Positions 1 through 8,184 of a stretch of 64,000 nt of DNA are shown here, piece by piece. The position numbers and the translations under genes were made by a program. The notes under the pieces were generated by a model that was given only the letters and a program-made list of their open reading frames with translations, was not told the origin of the DNA and made no database searches. Position 1 is the first letter of the stretch. Each line of letters starts with the position of its first letter. The DNA is from Prevotella sp. HJM029 (GTDB taxonomy: Bacteria > Bacteroidota > Bacteroidia > Bacteroidales > Bacteroidaceae): assembly GCF_000599605.1 (NCBI RefSeq), contig NZ_KK082672.1:53968-117967 (forward strand), given 5' to 3'.

Positions 1-19
1 AAATGTATAACGGAGTTTG

Positions 20-162
20 GTAGGGGCGGTGCCTATGTGCCCGCCCGTGTCGCCCCACAAGGGCGCATCCATCGTTCATCCCCCGCACACAATGCGTGTA
101 TTGGTTGGTATGGAAACGCCGCTACGCGGACGTTCGGGCGGGCACGCAGGCGCCGCCCCTAC
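20..162. repeat. 143-bp inverted-repeat element, copy 1
   Basis: The element starts GTAGGGGCGGTGCC and ends with the near-reverse complement GGCGCCGCCCCTAC; the terminal arms are 27 bp with about 24 matches. The interior holds two smaller hairpins (CGCCCC..AGGGCG type near 51-65 and a CCGC..GCGG type near 119-129). It resembles a MITE or palindromic intergenic element; no transposase is present. Confidence 0.85.
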
Positions 163-164
163 GG

Positions 165-270
165 TTTCGTTTGGGTGGATTGCATGTGGGAGGGTTGATT
201 TCGTTTGGGGTGAATTGCGTGTAAATGGTCATTTTATTTGTGTGGGATTGCGTGGAAAATTATGATGGAG
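165..270 (+). repeat. degenerate 34-bp tandem repeat
   Basis: A motif of the type TTTCGTTTGGGTGGATTG recurs at about 165, 199 and 233 with a 34-bp step and growing divergence. The same motif reappears after copy 2 of the 143-bp element at about 420, 454 and 488. The element plus this flank appears to have been tandemly duplicated, because copies 1 and 2 lie 255 bp apart. Confidence 0.6.
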
Positions 271-274
271 TTGG

Positions 275-417
275 GTAGGGGCGGTGCCTGTGTGCCCGTC
301 CGTGTCGCCCCATAAGGGCGCATCCATCGTTAAATTCCCCACGCACAATGCGTGTATTTTTGGTATGGAAACGCCGCTACGCGGACGTTCGGGCGGGCAC
401 GCAGGCGCCGCCCCTAC
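275..417. repeat. 143-bp inverted-repeat element, copy 2
   Basis: This copy has the same length and ends as the one at 20-162, with only scattered substitutions such as CCCGTCC for CCCGCCC in the left arm. The flank to its right is homologous to the flank right of copy 1, so copies 1 and 2 look like a segmental tandem duplication rather than two insertions. Confidence 0.85.
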
Positions 418-539
418 GGTTCCGTTTGGGTAGATTGTGTGTAGATGGTTGATTTCGTTTGGGAATGGATTGTGCATGGCCTACGCATTTCGTTTGGGTG
501 GATGATGTGTGCGAATGCCCTTAACCCGCGTGTGCAAAT

Positions 540-860
540 GGTTGTGGGGAGAACCAAGCCTGTAGGGCTTGTACTTTTGATAGCCCAGGGTTGGCGACGA
601 TAGGAGCCTACCCTGGGTAAAGTCGTGGAGGGGAACCTATGCCATCGGCATTGTACTTTCTTTAAATCCATTTGCGTGCGGGGCAATCATCCGTTCGTTG
701 CGAGTGGTAATAGTAATAGCGTGTGGCAAAAGAAAGTACAACCCACGTTGTGGGTAGCCCCCTCGTTTGCATTGTTACCCAGGGTAGGCGCGTTGCACTT
801 GCCAACCCTGTGCTATCGAAAGTATAACCCCGATGGGGTAGGGGCACACCGCACGGTTTG
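540..860. repeat. large interrupted palindrome centred near 697
   Basis: Several inverted matches share one centre: 571-583 with 813-825, 582-620 with 775-817 (TTACCCAGGGTAGGC is one arm), and 651-663 with 729-741 (AAAGAAAGTACAA). The module at 582-620 is itself an imperfect palindrome (AGCCCAGGGTTGGC ... GCCTACCCTGGGTAA). Motifs like CAACCCCGTTGGGG beside ACCCAGGGT modules occur in intergenic palindromic repeats of Bacteroidetes. No protein is supported. Confidence 0.75.
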
Positions 861-870
861 ATGGAGATGG

Positions 871-1013
871 GTAGGGGCGGTGCCTGTGTGCCCGCCCGTG
901 TCGCCCCATAAGGGCGCATCCATCATTCATTCCCGCACATAATGCCGTGTATTTTTGGTATGGAAACGCCGCTACGCGGACGTTCGGGCGGGCACACAGG
1001 CACCGCCCCCTAC
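871..1013. repeat. 143-bp inverted-repeat element, copy 3
   Basis: Third copy of the element. Its two 27-bp arms match almost perfectly (GTAGGGGCGGTGCCTGTG against CACAGGCACCGCCCC plus TAC), better than in copies 1 and 2. It follows the palindrome at 540-860. Confidence 0.85.
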
Positions 1014-1149
1014 GCATTTTGCTTGAGAGAGTTGCGCGTGGGTGTCCGCCTCTACGCAAGATTGTCCATCAAGGGCGCATTTGTTGCTATCTCTGTGCAG
1101 GGGTGGCACTTTCATTTGGCGTGGAAAAGGTGGTTTTCATTTTTATTTG

Positions 1150-1157
1150 TATCTTTG
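1150..1157 (+). promoter_or_regulatory. -7 element of the YfhO-family gene
   Basis: TATCTTTG matches the Bacteroidetes -7 consensus TAnnTTTG and lies 32 bases before the start codon at 1189. No clear -33 TTTG is seen at the expected distance. Confidence 0.6.
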
Positions 1158-1188
1158 CAAGCAATAAAAATGTAAATCAAGAACAGTC

Positions 1189-3678
1189 ATGGAACGTATA
1201 AAGACTTATTGGCCCGACGTGTTGGTTGTGGTGCTCTTTGCTGTCATCTCGTTTGCCTATTTCTTTCCGGCCGACTTAGATGGTCGCATTCTCTATCGGC
1301 ACGATGCTTCGGCAGGGCGCGGTGCCGGTCAGGAGGTGTCGGAATATCACGAGCGGACGGGCAAGGTGTCGCGTTGGACGAATGCCACGTTTAGCGGTAT
1401 GCCCACTTATCAAACGGCGCCTTCGTATCAGAGCACGGGTGTGCTGAACCAGGTGATGAAGGCCTATCACCTGTGGTTGCCCGAGAATGTGTGGTATGTT
1501 TTTGCCTATTTGTTGGGCTTCTACATTTTGCTGCGCGCTTTTGATTTCCGCTGGCATTTGGCTGCATTGGGTGCCATCGTGTGGGCCTTCTCGTCGTATT
1601 TCTTCATCATCATTGCCGCAGGCCACATTTGGAAAGTTATGGCGTTGGCCTATCTGCCGCCGCTGATAGCGGGGTTGGTGTTGGCCTATCGAGGAAAGTT
1701 GTTGCGCGGGTTCTGCGTGACGGCACTTTTCTCGGCCTTTGAGATTGATGCCAACCATGTGCAGATGACCTATTATTATTTGTTTGTGATTGCGGCCATG
1801 GTGATTGCCTATGGCGTGGATGCTGTGCGACGCGGGCAGTGGAAAGGCTTCTTGTGGGCTACGGGCGTGTGTGCTGCGGGCGCTTTGATAGGCGTTCTGC
1901 TCAATCTTTCGAATCTTTATCACACCTGGCAGTACGCACAGGAAAGCATGCGTGGCAAGAGTGAGTTGGTGAAAAAGAATGTAACCAACCAGACCAGTAG
2001 CGGTTTAGATCGCGATTATATCACGCAATGGAGTTATGGCATCGATGAAACGTGGACGTTGCTCGTGCCCAATGCCAAGGGTGGTGCGTCGGTTCCGCTG
2101 GCTGCCAATGCCAAGGCAATGGAGAAAGCCGACCCCAACTTTATGCAGATTTATCAGCAGATGGGGCAGTACTGGGGCGACCAGCCCGGTACGAGCGGCC
2201 CGGTTTATGTGGGCGCTTTTGTGCTGATGCTGTTTGTTTTGGGGCTCTTCATTGTGAAAGGACCGATGAAATGGGCGTTGCTGGGTGCCACTGTGCTGAG
2301 TATTCTGCTGTCGTGGGGCCACAACTTTATGCCTTTCACCGACTTCTTCTTGGACTATGTGCCCATGTATAGCAAGTTCCGCACGGTGGCTTCTATCCTT
2401 GTCATCGCCGAATTTACCATTCCCTTGCTGGCAATGCTGGCGCTGAAGCGCTTGGTGGATGAACCCGATTTGATGGGCAAGCAAATGCGGTGGGTGTATG
2501 TGAGCTTTGGCCTCACGGGTGGCATTGCGCTGCTGTTTGCATTCATGCCAACGGTGTTTTTCAGTGATTTCATTTCGGTTGCGGAATTAGAAGCACTGAA
2601 AGGTATTCCTGCCGACTATCTTGCTCCGTTAGAAAGCAATCTGCGCAGCATTCGCGAAGGCATTTTTGTGGCCGACTGCTGGCGCTCGTTCTGGATTATA
2701 GCCATCGGCATGGCGTTGCTGTTGCTCTATCGTTATCGCAAATTGAAGGACGAATACATGGTGGGTGCCATGGTGTTGCTGTGCCTCATCGACATGTGGC
2801 AAGTGAATAAACGCTATCTCAACGATAGCATGTTTGTTGAGAAATCGGCGCGCGAACAGGCACAGCCCATGTCCGAAACCGACCGACTGATTTTGCGCGA
2901 TAAGGACTTAGATTATCGGGTGTTGAATTTAGCTTCTAACACATTCAACGAAAACGAGACGAGCTATTATCACAAGAGCATTGGCGGTTATCATGCTGCC
3001 AAGCTGCGTCGCTATCAGGATTTGATTGACAACTATATTGTGCCTGAAATGCAACAGCTCATGTCTGCGTTGGCAAAGGCTGGCGGCGACATGACCAAAG
3101 TTAAAGGCGATAGCATCTTTCCGGTGCTCAACATGCTCAATGCGAAATATTTTATCGTGCCGCTTCAAAACAACAAGACCGTGCCCATTCAAAACCCTTA
3201 TGTGTTGGGCAATGCGTGGTTTGTCGACAAACTGAACTATGTGAACAACGCCAACCAAGAACTTGAGGCGTTGGGTAAGCTCAATTTGCGCCACGAAGCT
3301 GTGGCCGATACGCGGTTTAAAACTGTGTTGGGCGAGGCTACACCGCAAGATAGTACGTCGGTAGTGAAATTAACAGCCTACGCCCCCAACCAACTTACGT
3401 ATGAGGTGAAGAGTGCAACGGGCGGCGTGATGGTGTTTTCGGAGATTTATTATCCCGAATGGACCGCCACAGTTGATGGCAAACCCGTTGAGATAGGACG
3501 TGCCGACTATGTGTTGCGTGCTTTGAAAGTGGATAAAGGACAACACCAAGTGGTGCTCACCTTCGATCCCAAGAGTGTGAAACAAACCGAAACCGTGGCC
3601 TATGCTGCCTATGTTGTGTTGTTGCTTGTGGTGCTCTTCGGGCTCTATGCAGAGTGGAAACGCAAGCAAAAATCGTAA
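1189..3678 (+). CDS. YfhO family membrane protein
   Basis: This 829-residue protein has the layout of the YfhO family. The first membrane segment lies at about residues 9-27, about a dozen more hydrophobic segments run to about residue 540, a large soluble C-terminal domain covers about 560-795, and a last membrane segment lies near 800-820. The family is thought to act in polyprenol-linked glycosylation of cell-surface polymers in Firmicutes; the substrate here is unknown. The membrane part resembles GT-C type glycosyltransferases. The start at 1189 follows a -7 promoter element closely, so the leader is short. It stands alone and ends at a terminator hairpin shared with the convergent GSCFA gene. 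Confidence 0.85.
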   Translation: MERIKTYWPDVLVVVLFAVISFAYFFPADLDGRILYRHDASAGRGAGQEVSEYHERTGKVSRWTNATFSGMPTYQTAPSYQSTGVLNQVMKAYHLWLPENVWYVFAYLLGFYILLRAFDFRWHLAALGAIVWAFSSYFFIIIAAGHIWKVMALAYLPPLIAGLVLAYRGKLLRGFCVTALFSAFEIDANHVQMTYYYLFVIAAMVIAYGVDAVRRGQWKGFLWATGVCAAGALIGVLLNLSNLYHTWQYAQESMRGKSELVKKNVTNQTSSGLDRDYITQWSYGIDETWTLLVPNAKGGASVPLAANAKAMEKADPNFMQIYQQMGQYWGDQPGTSGPVYVGAFVLMLFVLGLFIVKGPMKWALLGATVLSILLSWGHNFMPFTDFFLDYVPMYSKFRTVASILVIAEFTIPLLAMLALKRLVDEPDLMGKQMRWVYVSFGLTGGIALLFAFMPTVFFSDFISVAELEALKGIPADYLAPLESNLRSIREGIFVADCWRSFWIIAIGMALLLLYRYRKLKDEYMVGAMVLLCLIDMWQVNKRYLNDSMFVEKSAREQAQPMSETDRLILRDKDLDYRVLNLASNTFNENETSYYHKSIGGYHAAKLRRYQDLIDNYIVPEMQQLMSALAKAGGDMTKVKGDSIFPVLNMLNAKYFIVPLQNNKTVPIQNPYVLGNAWFVDKLNYVNNANQELEALGKLNLRHEAVADTRFKTVLGEATPQDSTSVVKLTAYAPNQLTYEVKSATGGVMVFSEIYYPEWTATVDGKPVEIGRADYVLRALKVDKGQHQVVLTFDPKSVKQTETVAYAAYVVLLLVVLFGLYAEWKRKQKS

Positions 3679-3700
3679 CCCTTACGGTTGCTAAAAATCA

Positions 3701-3745
3701 GCATCGGCGCACAACAGCAAAGTATGTTGTGCGCCGATGTTCTTT
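3701..3745. terminator. bidirectional terminator between convergent genes
   Basis: A 15-bp perfect stem (3701-3716 with 3725-3739, core CGGCGCACAACA) with an 8-base loop is followed by TTCTTTTG on the + strand. It lies between the convergent YfhO and GSCFA genes. Confidence 0.8.
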
Positions 3746-3847
3746 TGTTGTGTGGCAAACGCTTTTTGTTTTGCGGTTTAAGGTGCTACGATGGTACAGC
3801 CATTTCTGTTGCTGCTATCGCCATGCAGAAGCGCGTTGTTCACTCTT

Positions 3848-4648
3848 TTAACCTTTCCATTTCTTGAGAAAAGCCTGCTTTTGTTCTTCTGCTTTTGCTC
3901 GGAATGCTTTGTATGCGTCGCTTTCGGCATCAAAGGGACGATGGTTGAGTGCAGCTTTGATGGGCTGCCATTCACGCAAGTAGTCATGTGTCTTTGCGCT
4001 GAAATAAGCCTTGCTAAAGGCTTCCCAAATATAGTTCACGGCTTGTCGGGTGGGATGGAGCATATCTTCGGCATAAAACCGATAGTCGCGCAAAGCATCA
4101 TTCATGATTTCATAGGCAGGAAAATAGTCTGCCTTCCCAACTTTCACTAATTCATGCGTTGCCAAAAGCAAAGTGGCTTTGCTCAATTGGCTTCCGTGAA
4201 AACCATACTTTTGATAGCGAATGGGGCTTACCGTGAGCACGATTTTCGCGTTGGCGTTGCGATTTTTCACCTGTTGAATAGCCTCTTCCAAAGCCTTGGC
4301 GCAGTCAGCGACGCTCAATTCCTCTTCCTGAAACCAACTTTGTGGTTGTTTTTTGCAGTTGTCTACAATCTCTCCCGTACGTTTCAGCCGATAAACATGG
4401 TTAGTACCCAACGTGAGTATCAACACATCAGGTAGCACTGTTGTGTCGGTTAGCCATTGTGTAAGGCTGTGTAAAATGCTTATGGGATTATACATCACAC
4501 CATAAGGGTTGCAAGTTATAGAGAACAGGGCCTCCTCAAACTTCCGTCCTATATTGTCGGCAAAACACGAACCTATGCATAGGATGTTATCGGTTGGTGC
4601 AATCTTCCAGGCGGAGGAGTTGATTTCTACGGGAGTATACCATTCCAT
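3848..4648 (-). CDS. GSCFA domain protein
   Basis: The 266-residue protein carries the name-giving motif GSCFADNIG at residues 26-34, then LTLGTNHVYRL, a VSPIRY block and a C-terminal DMLHPTRQAVNYIWE block, all typical of the GSCFA family, a Bacteroidetes-rich relative of SGNH/GDSL esterases. In such folds the Ser of the first block and the Asp/His of the DMLHP block would be the catalytic residues. The protein is shorter than the roughly 315-320 residues I expect; the missing part seems to lie between the block ending near residue 65 and the TLGTNH block. Substrate unknown. Confidence 0.85.
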   Translation of the reverse strand: MEWYTPVEINSSAWKIAPTDNILCIGSCFADNIGRKFEEALFSITCNPYGVMYNPISILHSLTQWLTDTTVLPDVLILTLGTNHVYRLKRTGEIVDNCKKQPQSWFQEEELSVADCAKALEEAIQQVKNRNANAKIVLTVSPIRYQKYGFHGSQLSKATLLLATHELVKVGKADYFPAYEIMNDALRDYRFYAEDMLHPTRQAVNYIWEAFSKAYFSAKTHDYLREWQPIKAALNHRPFDAESDAYKAFRAKAEEQKQAFLKKWKG

Positions 4649-4672
4649 AAGCTAAATTTTGAGTTAAAAAAT

Positions 4673-4705
4673 AAAGGGGCAAATCGTTTTGTCGACTTTG
4701 CCCCT
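4673..4705 (-). terminator. terminator of the coiled-coil protein gene
   Basis: On the minus strand AGGGGCAAA pairs with TTTGCCCCT around a 13-base loop and is followed by ATTTTTTAA. It lies directly downstream of the gene ending at 4748. Confidence 0.75.
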
Positions 4706-4747
4706 CCATGTTCTTTGTAAAATCTGAATGCTGCGATTAGCGAGATA

Positions 4748-5344
4748 TTACTTTGCAACAGTAAACTTAGTAGCCTTGCTAATAGCTTCTTTCGCAGTCT
4801 TCATTTCGCTGCGCAAATAATCAATAGCTTGGCGTGCAGCGTCAATCTTTGCTTTGTAAGCGTCTTGCTCTTGAGCCAATTTGTTCTTGTTTGCTTCAGC
4901 CTCTTGCGCTAATTTAGCCTTGCTTGCTTCCTGAGATTGACTCATTTGAGTCTTATACTTCTCAGTTACTTGCGCCATTTGTGCCTTGCAATTTTCGATT
5001 TCCTGTTGGAGACTTGCAATCTTTGCTTTGTAGGTGTCCAACTCTTTTGTCATTTGTGCTTGGTTTGCTTCTTGCTCCTGTGCAATCTTAGCTTTGCTTG
5101 CCTCCTGAGATTGGCTAATCTTAGCTTTGCTTGCTTCGAGAGACTGGCTCATTTGCGTCTTGTAAGTCTCAATCATTTGATTGAGCTGAGCAATTTTAGC
5201 TTCACCTGCATCTAAATCATAAGTTACACCTTTTGCAGTGTGTTTGATTACAATACCCTTTACATCAGTCGAATCTGCTGCCGTTGCAGCAAAGGCCATA
5301 GCTGCTGAGCAAACTAAGGCTAAAGTCAGAAAAACTTTTTTCAT
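4748..5344 (-). CDS. exported hendecad coiled-coil protein
   Basis: The 198-residue product starts with a signal peptide (about residues 1-20, ending in AFAA). Its centre is a chain of 11-residue repeats of the type xSQSQEASKAK / xAQEQEANQAQ, with at least nine units and two 14-residue units. Eleven-residue periodicity is typical of hendecad coiled coils, which are nearly straight or slightly right-handed. No enzymatic motif is seen. The product is probably periplasmic or surface located; the function is unknown. It has its own promoter and terminator. The repeats are also visible in the DNA, so unit number may vary between strains. Confidence 0.75.
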   Translation of the reverse strand: MKKVFLTLALVCSAAMAFAATAADSTDVKGIVIKHTAKGVTYDLDAGEAKIAQLNQMIETYKTQMSQSLEASKAKISQSQEASKAKIAQEQEANQAQMTKELDTYKAKIASLQQEIENCKAQMAQVTEKYKTQMSQSQEASKAKLAQEAEANKNKLAQEQDAYKAKIDAARQAIDYLRSEMKTAKEAISKATKFTVAK

Positions 5345-5381
5345 ATTCTATAATTATTTTGTGGAGTTATAAATCCTGCTG

Positions 5382-5389
5382 CAAAATTA
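5382..5389 (-). promoter_or_regulatory. -7 element of the coiled-coil protein gene
   Basis: On the minus strand TAATTTTG is preceded, 20 bases upstream, by CTTG, matching the Bacteroidetes -33/-7 layout. It lies 38 bases before the start at 5344. Confidence 0.65.
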
Positions 5390-5635
5390 GTCTTTTTTTA
5401 AAGATATAACAAGTTTTTGCGCAAATCTTTTCTCTTTCCTCCATAAAAAGGGGGGTATATTCATTGAAATCGCCATTTTCTCAAACCTCTGTTTATATTA
5501 TAGATGGATTAGGAGGTATGATTACTTCAAATAAAATAGGTTTAGTGTTTAATGACCGGTTTGGATTAAAAAGAAAGTTTGTGAGGGGAGATTTTAAATA
5601 ATTTCCAACAAAGTCTATAATAACCACCTTTTTTG
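5390..5635. other. intergenic stretch between divergent genes
   Basis: This AT-rich stretch separates the divergent coiled-coil and CPBP genes. Apart from the two promoters at its ends I see no gene, repeat or hairpin that I can support. Confidence 0.6.
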
Positions 5636-5643
5636 TATCTTTG
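5636..5643 (+). promoter_or_regulatory. -7 element of the CPBP protease gene
   Basis: TATCTTTG lies 36 bases before the ATG at 5680. It overlaps an in-frame TTG at 5641, so that TTG cannot be the translation start. Confidence 0.65.
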
Positions 5644-5679
5644 CAACAAGTCTATAACAATCGAAGCGTTAAAAGGGAA

Positions 5680-6381
5680 ATGGCGAATATAAAGGAACTG
5701 CTGAAGCGTAAGGGGCTACCTATCCTTCTTTTCTATCTTTGTGCTGTTGCATGCAGAAGCATAGCTGTTTATGTGTTACCTGCAATAGTTCCTGATGGTC
5801 TACATTCTTTATGGCAGCAGCTCTGTGAAGGATTAGGCCCCACGTTAGGGGCTTTAGTCGTTATGTGTTTCTTTAAAAAGGAATTATTTTGTAGTATCAT
5901 GGGAGCTTCACCGAAGCGTAGTGTTTTCTGTATTCTTTTTCCTATTTTGTTATTACTCCTGTTTGATAGAACGAACGGCCTTAAAGGTGCCTTTATATTT
6001 TTAGGTTGTGTGTCCTATGCCTTTCTTGAAGAATTTGGTTGGCGTGGTTATCTAATGGGGGAGCTTGCTAACTGGAAGCGCCCCTGGCGTATTCTATTTA
6101 TGACAACACTTTGGTTTTTTTGGCATGTAAATGTGCCTTTAGGCATCAATGGCTGCATCTTCTTTGCGATTCTGTTGTTGTCTTCGTGGGGATTGGATCA
6201 ATTGGCTAACGATACCCATTCTCTTGTTCTTTGTGCCTGCCTCCATGGTGTTTTTAATCTATTCAAACACAATAATGGCCTTTTAGATTATAGGCTAACA
6301 ATCGTCCTCCTTGCTATTTCTATCCTATCTTGGTTTGTCGTTTGGTATTATCCTTTTCATAGGCAGAATACGCAGCCGTAA
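5680..6381 (+). CDS. CPBP family intramembrane metalloprotease
   Basis: The 233-residue polytopic membrane protein has the CPBP (Abi, type II CAAX protease-like) motifs: EEFGWRG at residues 117-123 (EExxxR), then FFWH in the next hydrophobic segment and a later CLHGVFN. The glutamates and histidines are the expected metal-site residues. Family members cleave prenylated or membrane proteins, and some give self-immunity to bacteriocins, but no peptide-export genes are nearby. I chose ATG 5680 because it follows AAAAGGGA and lies after the promoter. Target unknown. Confidence 0.85.
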   Translation: MANIKELLKRKGLPILLFYLCAVACRSIAVYVLPAIVPDGLHSLWQQLCEGLGPTLGALVVMCFFKKELFCSIMGASPKRSVFCILFPILLLLLFDRTNGLKGAFIFLGCVSYAFLEEFGWRGYLMGELANWKRPWRILFMTTLWFFWHVNVPLGINGCIFFAILLLSSWGLDQLANDTHSLVLCACLHGVFNLFKHNNGLLDYRLTIVLLAISILSWFVVWYYPFHRQNTQP

Positions 6382-6573
6382 TCTTTAAGCCTTTTACTTG
6401 TGAATAGGGAACATCACCAAAAGTTGTAATCCTTATCATATATTTTATTCGATTTATTGGATTGTTACGTTGTAAATATTGTGTGTTTTTATGGGTGAGG
6501 CTTATAAAATATGTATCTATTCGCTCTTTGTTGTATAATAAGTGTTAAAGAAGTACGTTTTCTTATAGAATTA

Positions 6574-6605
6574 TTTGGAAGTATAGTCTGTATCACATAT
6601 CTTTG
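6574..6605 (+). promoter_or_regulatory. orphan consensus promoter
   Basis: TTTG at 6574-6577, a 20-base gap and TATCTTTG at 6598-6605 form a complete Bacteroidetes promoter. No gene starts behind it; the first feature downstream is a terminator-like hairpin at 6650. Confidence 0.65.
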
Positions 6606-6611
6606 CATCGT

Positions 6612-6672
6612 GTTTTTCATGGTATTAGATTTAAGGTTAACAAAGATTGGGACTCAGCGGAGCCCCTTTTTT
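6612..6672 (+). ncRNA. candidate small RNA of about 60 nt
   Basis: The boundaries are inferred from a consensus promoter ending at 6605 and a hairpin (GGGACTC with GAGCCCC, one mismatch, loop AGCG) followed by seven T at 6650-6672. A short peptide frame beginning ATG at 6619 is possible but runs past the hairpin. No known RNA family is recognised. Confidence 0.4.
6650..6672 (+). terminator. terminator-like hairpin
   Basis: The GGGACTC/GAGCCCC stem with an AGCG loop is followed directly by TTTTTTT. It would end a transcript from the promoter at 6574-6605 after about 60 nt. Confidence 0.6.
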
Positions 6673-6780
6673 TATGCTCTTACTTTTTCGAGCCTTCTGT
6701 GTAACTTCAAATCTGTATCTCCAATCCTTTGTAAAGTGAAGAGATTGCAATGGCTGCGTCAGTTGCATGAATATTGAGGG

Positions 6781-6803
6781 AGGAAATGGGCATTTCCTTT
6801 TTT
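6781..6803 (+). terminator. terminator-like hairpin
   Basis: AGGAAAT and ATTTCCT form a 7-bp stem around GGGC and are followed by a run of T on the + strand. It could be a second stop for readthrough from the upstream promoter. Confidence 0.5.
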
Positions 6804-6916
6804 ATCTCTTGCTTTATTCTCATTCCACTTATTCCAAAAATCCCTTTCCTCAAGCGTCCTTTTGCGTAGAAAGCACCGCAAATTAGGAGGGTATGTGATT
6901 GTTTTTAACTGAAAAC

Positions 6917-6952
6917 AAAAGCGGGTATACTTCATGAGGCATACCCGCTTTT
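6917..6952 (-). terminator. terminator of asd
   Basis: AAAAGCGGGTAT pairs with ATACCCGCTTTT around a 12-base loop. The flanking A and T runs allow termination on both strands; the nearest gene reading into it is asd on the minus strand. Confidence 0.85.
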
Positions 6953-7024
6953 CTTATCCTAAACAAGATATTTCCGAGGATAACATTCTAAAGCATGAAA
7001 TGACCTTTCAGAAATTGATTCGTA

Positions 7025-8041
7025 TTATTTCTTTATGGCCTGTTGTTTCACCAAATACTCGGCTATTTGCACAGCATTTAATGCCGCACCTTTACGTATT
7101 TGGTCGCCTGTAAGCCACAGCGTGTTGCCATAGTCATCGGCCAAATCTTTACGCACACGACCCACGTAGACATCATCTTTCCCTGCACTTTCCAACGGCA
7201 TGGGGTAGATATAATGCTGCGGATCGTCAACCAAAGTCACACCGGGAGCAGCCTTTAAGGCCTCGCGGATGGCCTCTACATTCAAGGGCTCAGCTGTTTC
7301 AAACCACACACTCTCACTATGTGAGCGCAAAGAACTCACACGAACGCAGGTGGCACTCGTACGAATGTCGCTGTGCATAATCTTGCGTGTCTCGTTAAAC
7401 ATCTTCATTTCCTCCTTCGTATAGTCATTCTCCATCATCTTATCGATTTGTGGAATCACATTATAAGCCAACTGATGGGGGAACTTTTTAATCGTTTTAA
7501 CTTCACCCTCATCCACCAATTCGCGATATTGTTGCTCCAATTCGGCCATCGCAGCAGCCCCAGCTCCACTGGCACTTTGATAGCTTGCGATGTGCACTTT
7601 TTTAATATGACTCAGCTCTTCGATAGGCTTCAACACCACAACCATCATGATAGTGGTGCAATTGGGGTTGGCAATGATGTGACGAGGGCAATGCAAAGCG
7701 TCCTCAGCATTCACTTCGGGAACCACCAATGGCACATCGTCGCACATGCGGAACGCACTGGAGTTGTCAATCATCACCGCTCCATATTGGGTAATGGTCT
7801 TTGCAAATTCCTCAGAAACACCTGCTCCAGCCGAGGTTAATGCGATGTCAACATCCTTAAAATCGTCATTATGTTGCAATAATTTCACCTCATATTCTTT
7901 ACCCTTAAACGTATATTTCTTTCCTGCACTGCGTGAAGAACCAAATAAAACCAATTCATCTAAGGGGAAATTACGCTCATCAAGAATGCGCAATAATTCT
8001 TGGCCAACGGCACCACTGGCACCAACAATCGCAACTTTCAT
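7025..8041 (-). CDS. asd: aspartate-semialdehyde dehydrogenase
   Basis: Asd reduces aspartyl phosphate to aspartate semialdehyde, a step towards lysine, diaminopimelate, threonine and methionine. The 338-residue length is normal. The N-terminal NADP-binding loop [11 protein letters not shown] lies at residues 7-17 and the active-site Cys is C128 in NPNCTT. The gene is transcribed alone, with a promoter at 8077-8084 and a terminator at 6917-6952. Confidence 0.97.
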   Translation of the reverse strand: MKVAIVGASGAVGQELLRILDERNFPLDELVLFGSSRSAGKKYTFKGKEYEVKLLQHNDDFKDVDIALTSAGAGVSEEFAKTITQYGAVMIDNSSAFRMCDDVPLVVPEVNAEDALHCPRHIIANPNCTTIMMVVVLKPIEELSHIKKVHIASYQSASGAGAAAMAELEQQYRELVDEGEVKTIKKFPHQLAYNVIPQIDKMMENDYTKEEMKMFNETRKIMHSDIRTSATCVRVSSLRSHSESVWFETAEPLNVEAIREALKAAPGVTLVDDPQHYIYPMPLESAGKDDVYVGRVRKDLADDYGNTLWLTGDQIRKGAALNAVQIAEYLVKQQAIKK

Positions 8042-8076
8042 TGTTTATTTTCCTGTTTAATGTTATTTAATTCACA

Positions 8077-8084
8077 CAAAATTA
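8077..8084 (-). promoter_or_regulatory. -7 element of asd
   Basis: On the minus strand TAATTTTG lies 36 bases before the asd start codon. The -33 element is not clear. Confidence 0.55.
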
Positions 8085-8147
8085 ATATATTCCACGCAAT
8101 AAAGGCAAGAATAAGGGGAAAAATTCAAGATATGTAGGCAAATTGAT

Positions 8148-8155
8148 TAACTTTG
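8148..8155 (+). promoter_or_regulatory. -7 element before the S1-domain gene
   Basis: TAACTTTG lies 30 bases before the ATG at 8185. Because the polysaccharide genes follow with almost no gaps, this may also drive the exopolysaccharide locus. Confidence 0.6.
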
Positions 8156-8184
8156 CATCTATAAAGATAAAGAGCAAAGAAAAA

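Larger units (their letters stand above)
1..1188. other. gene-free repeat region
   Basis: No convincing gene is seen here. The frames that stay open run across repeats in several phases and on both strands, which is typical of GC-rich palindromic DNA rather than coding sequence. The region contains three copies of a 143-bp element, a large interrupted palindrome centred near 697, and degenerate 34-bp repeats. The last 40 bases hold the promoter of the following membrane-protein gene. Confidence 0.8.
6382..7024. other. intergenic stretch, possible small RNA
   Basis: No confident protein gene is seen. A frame open from 6511 to 6777 (88 codons) has no family resemblance that I recognise and contains a promoter and a terminator-like hairpin. 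The stretch holds a consensus promoter (6574-6605), two terminator-like hairpins (6650-6672, 6781-6803) and the terminator of asd (6917-6952). Confidence 0.6.

Noticed and set aside
17-1201. Small proteins in the first kilobase
   Set aside because: They run across inverted repeats on both strands in overlapping frames, as expected for palindromic GC-rich DNA.
6511-6777. 88-codon frame between the CPBP gene and asd
   Set aside because: It has no recognised family, contains a promoter and a terminator-like hairpin, and has ordinary AT-rich hydrophobic composition; left as unsupported.
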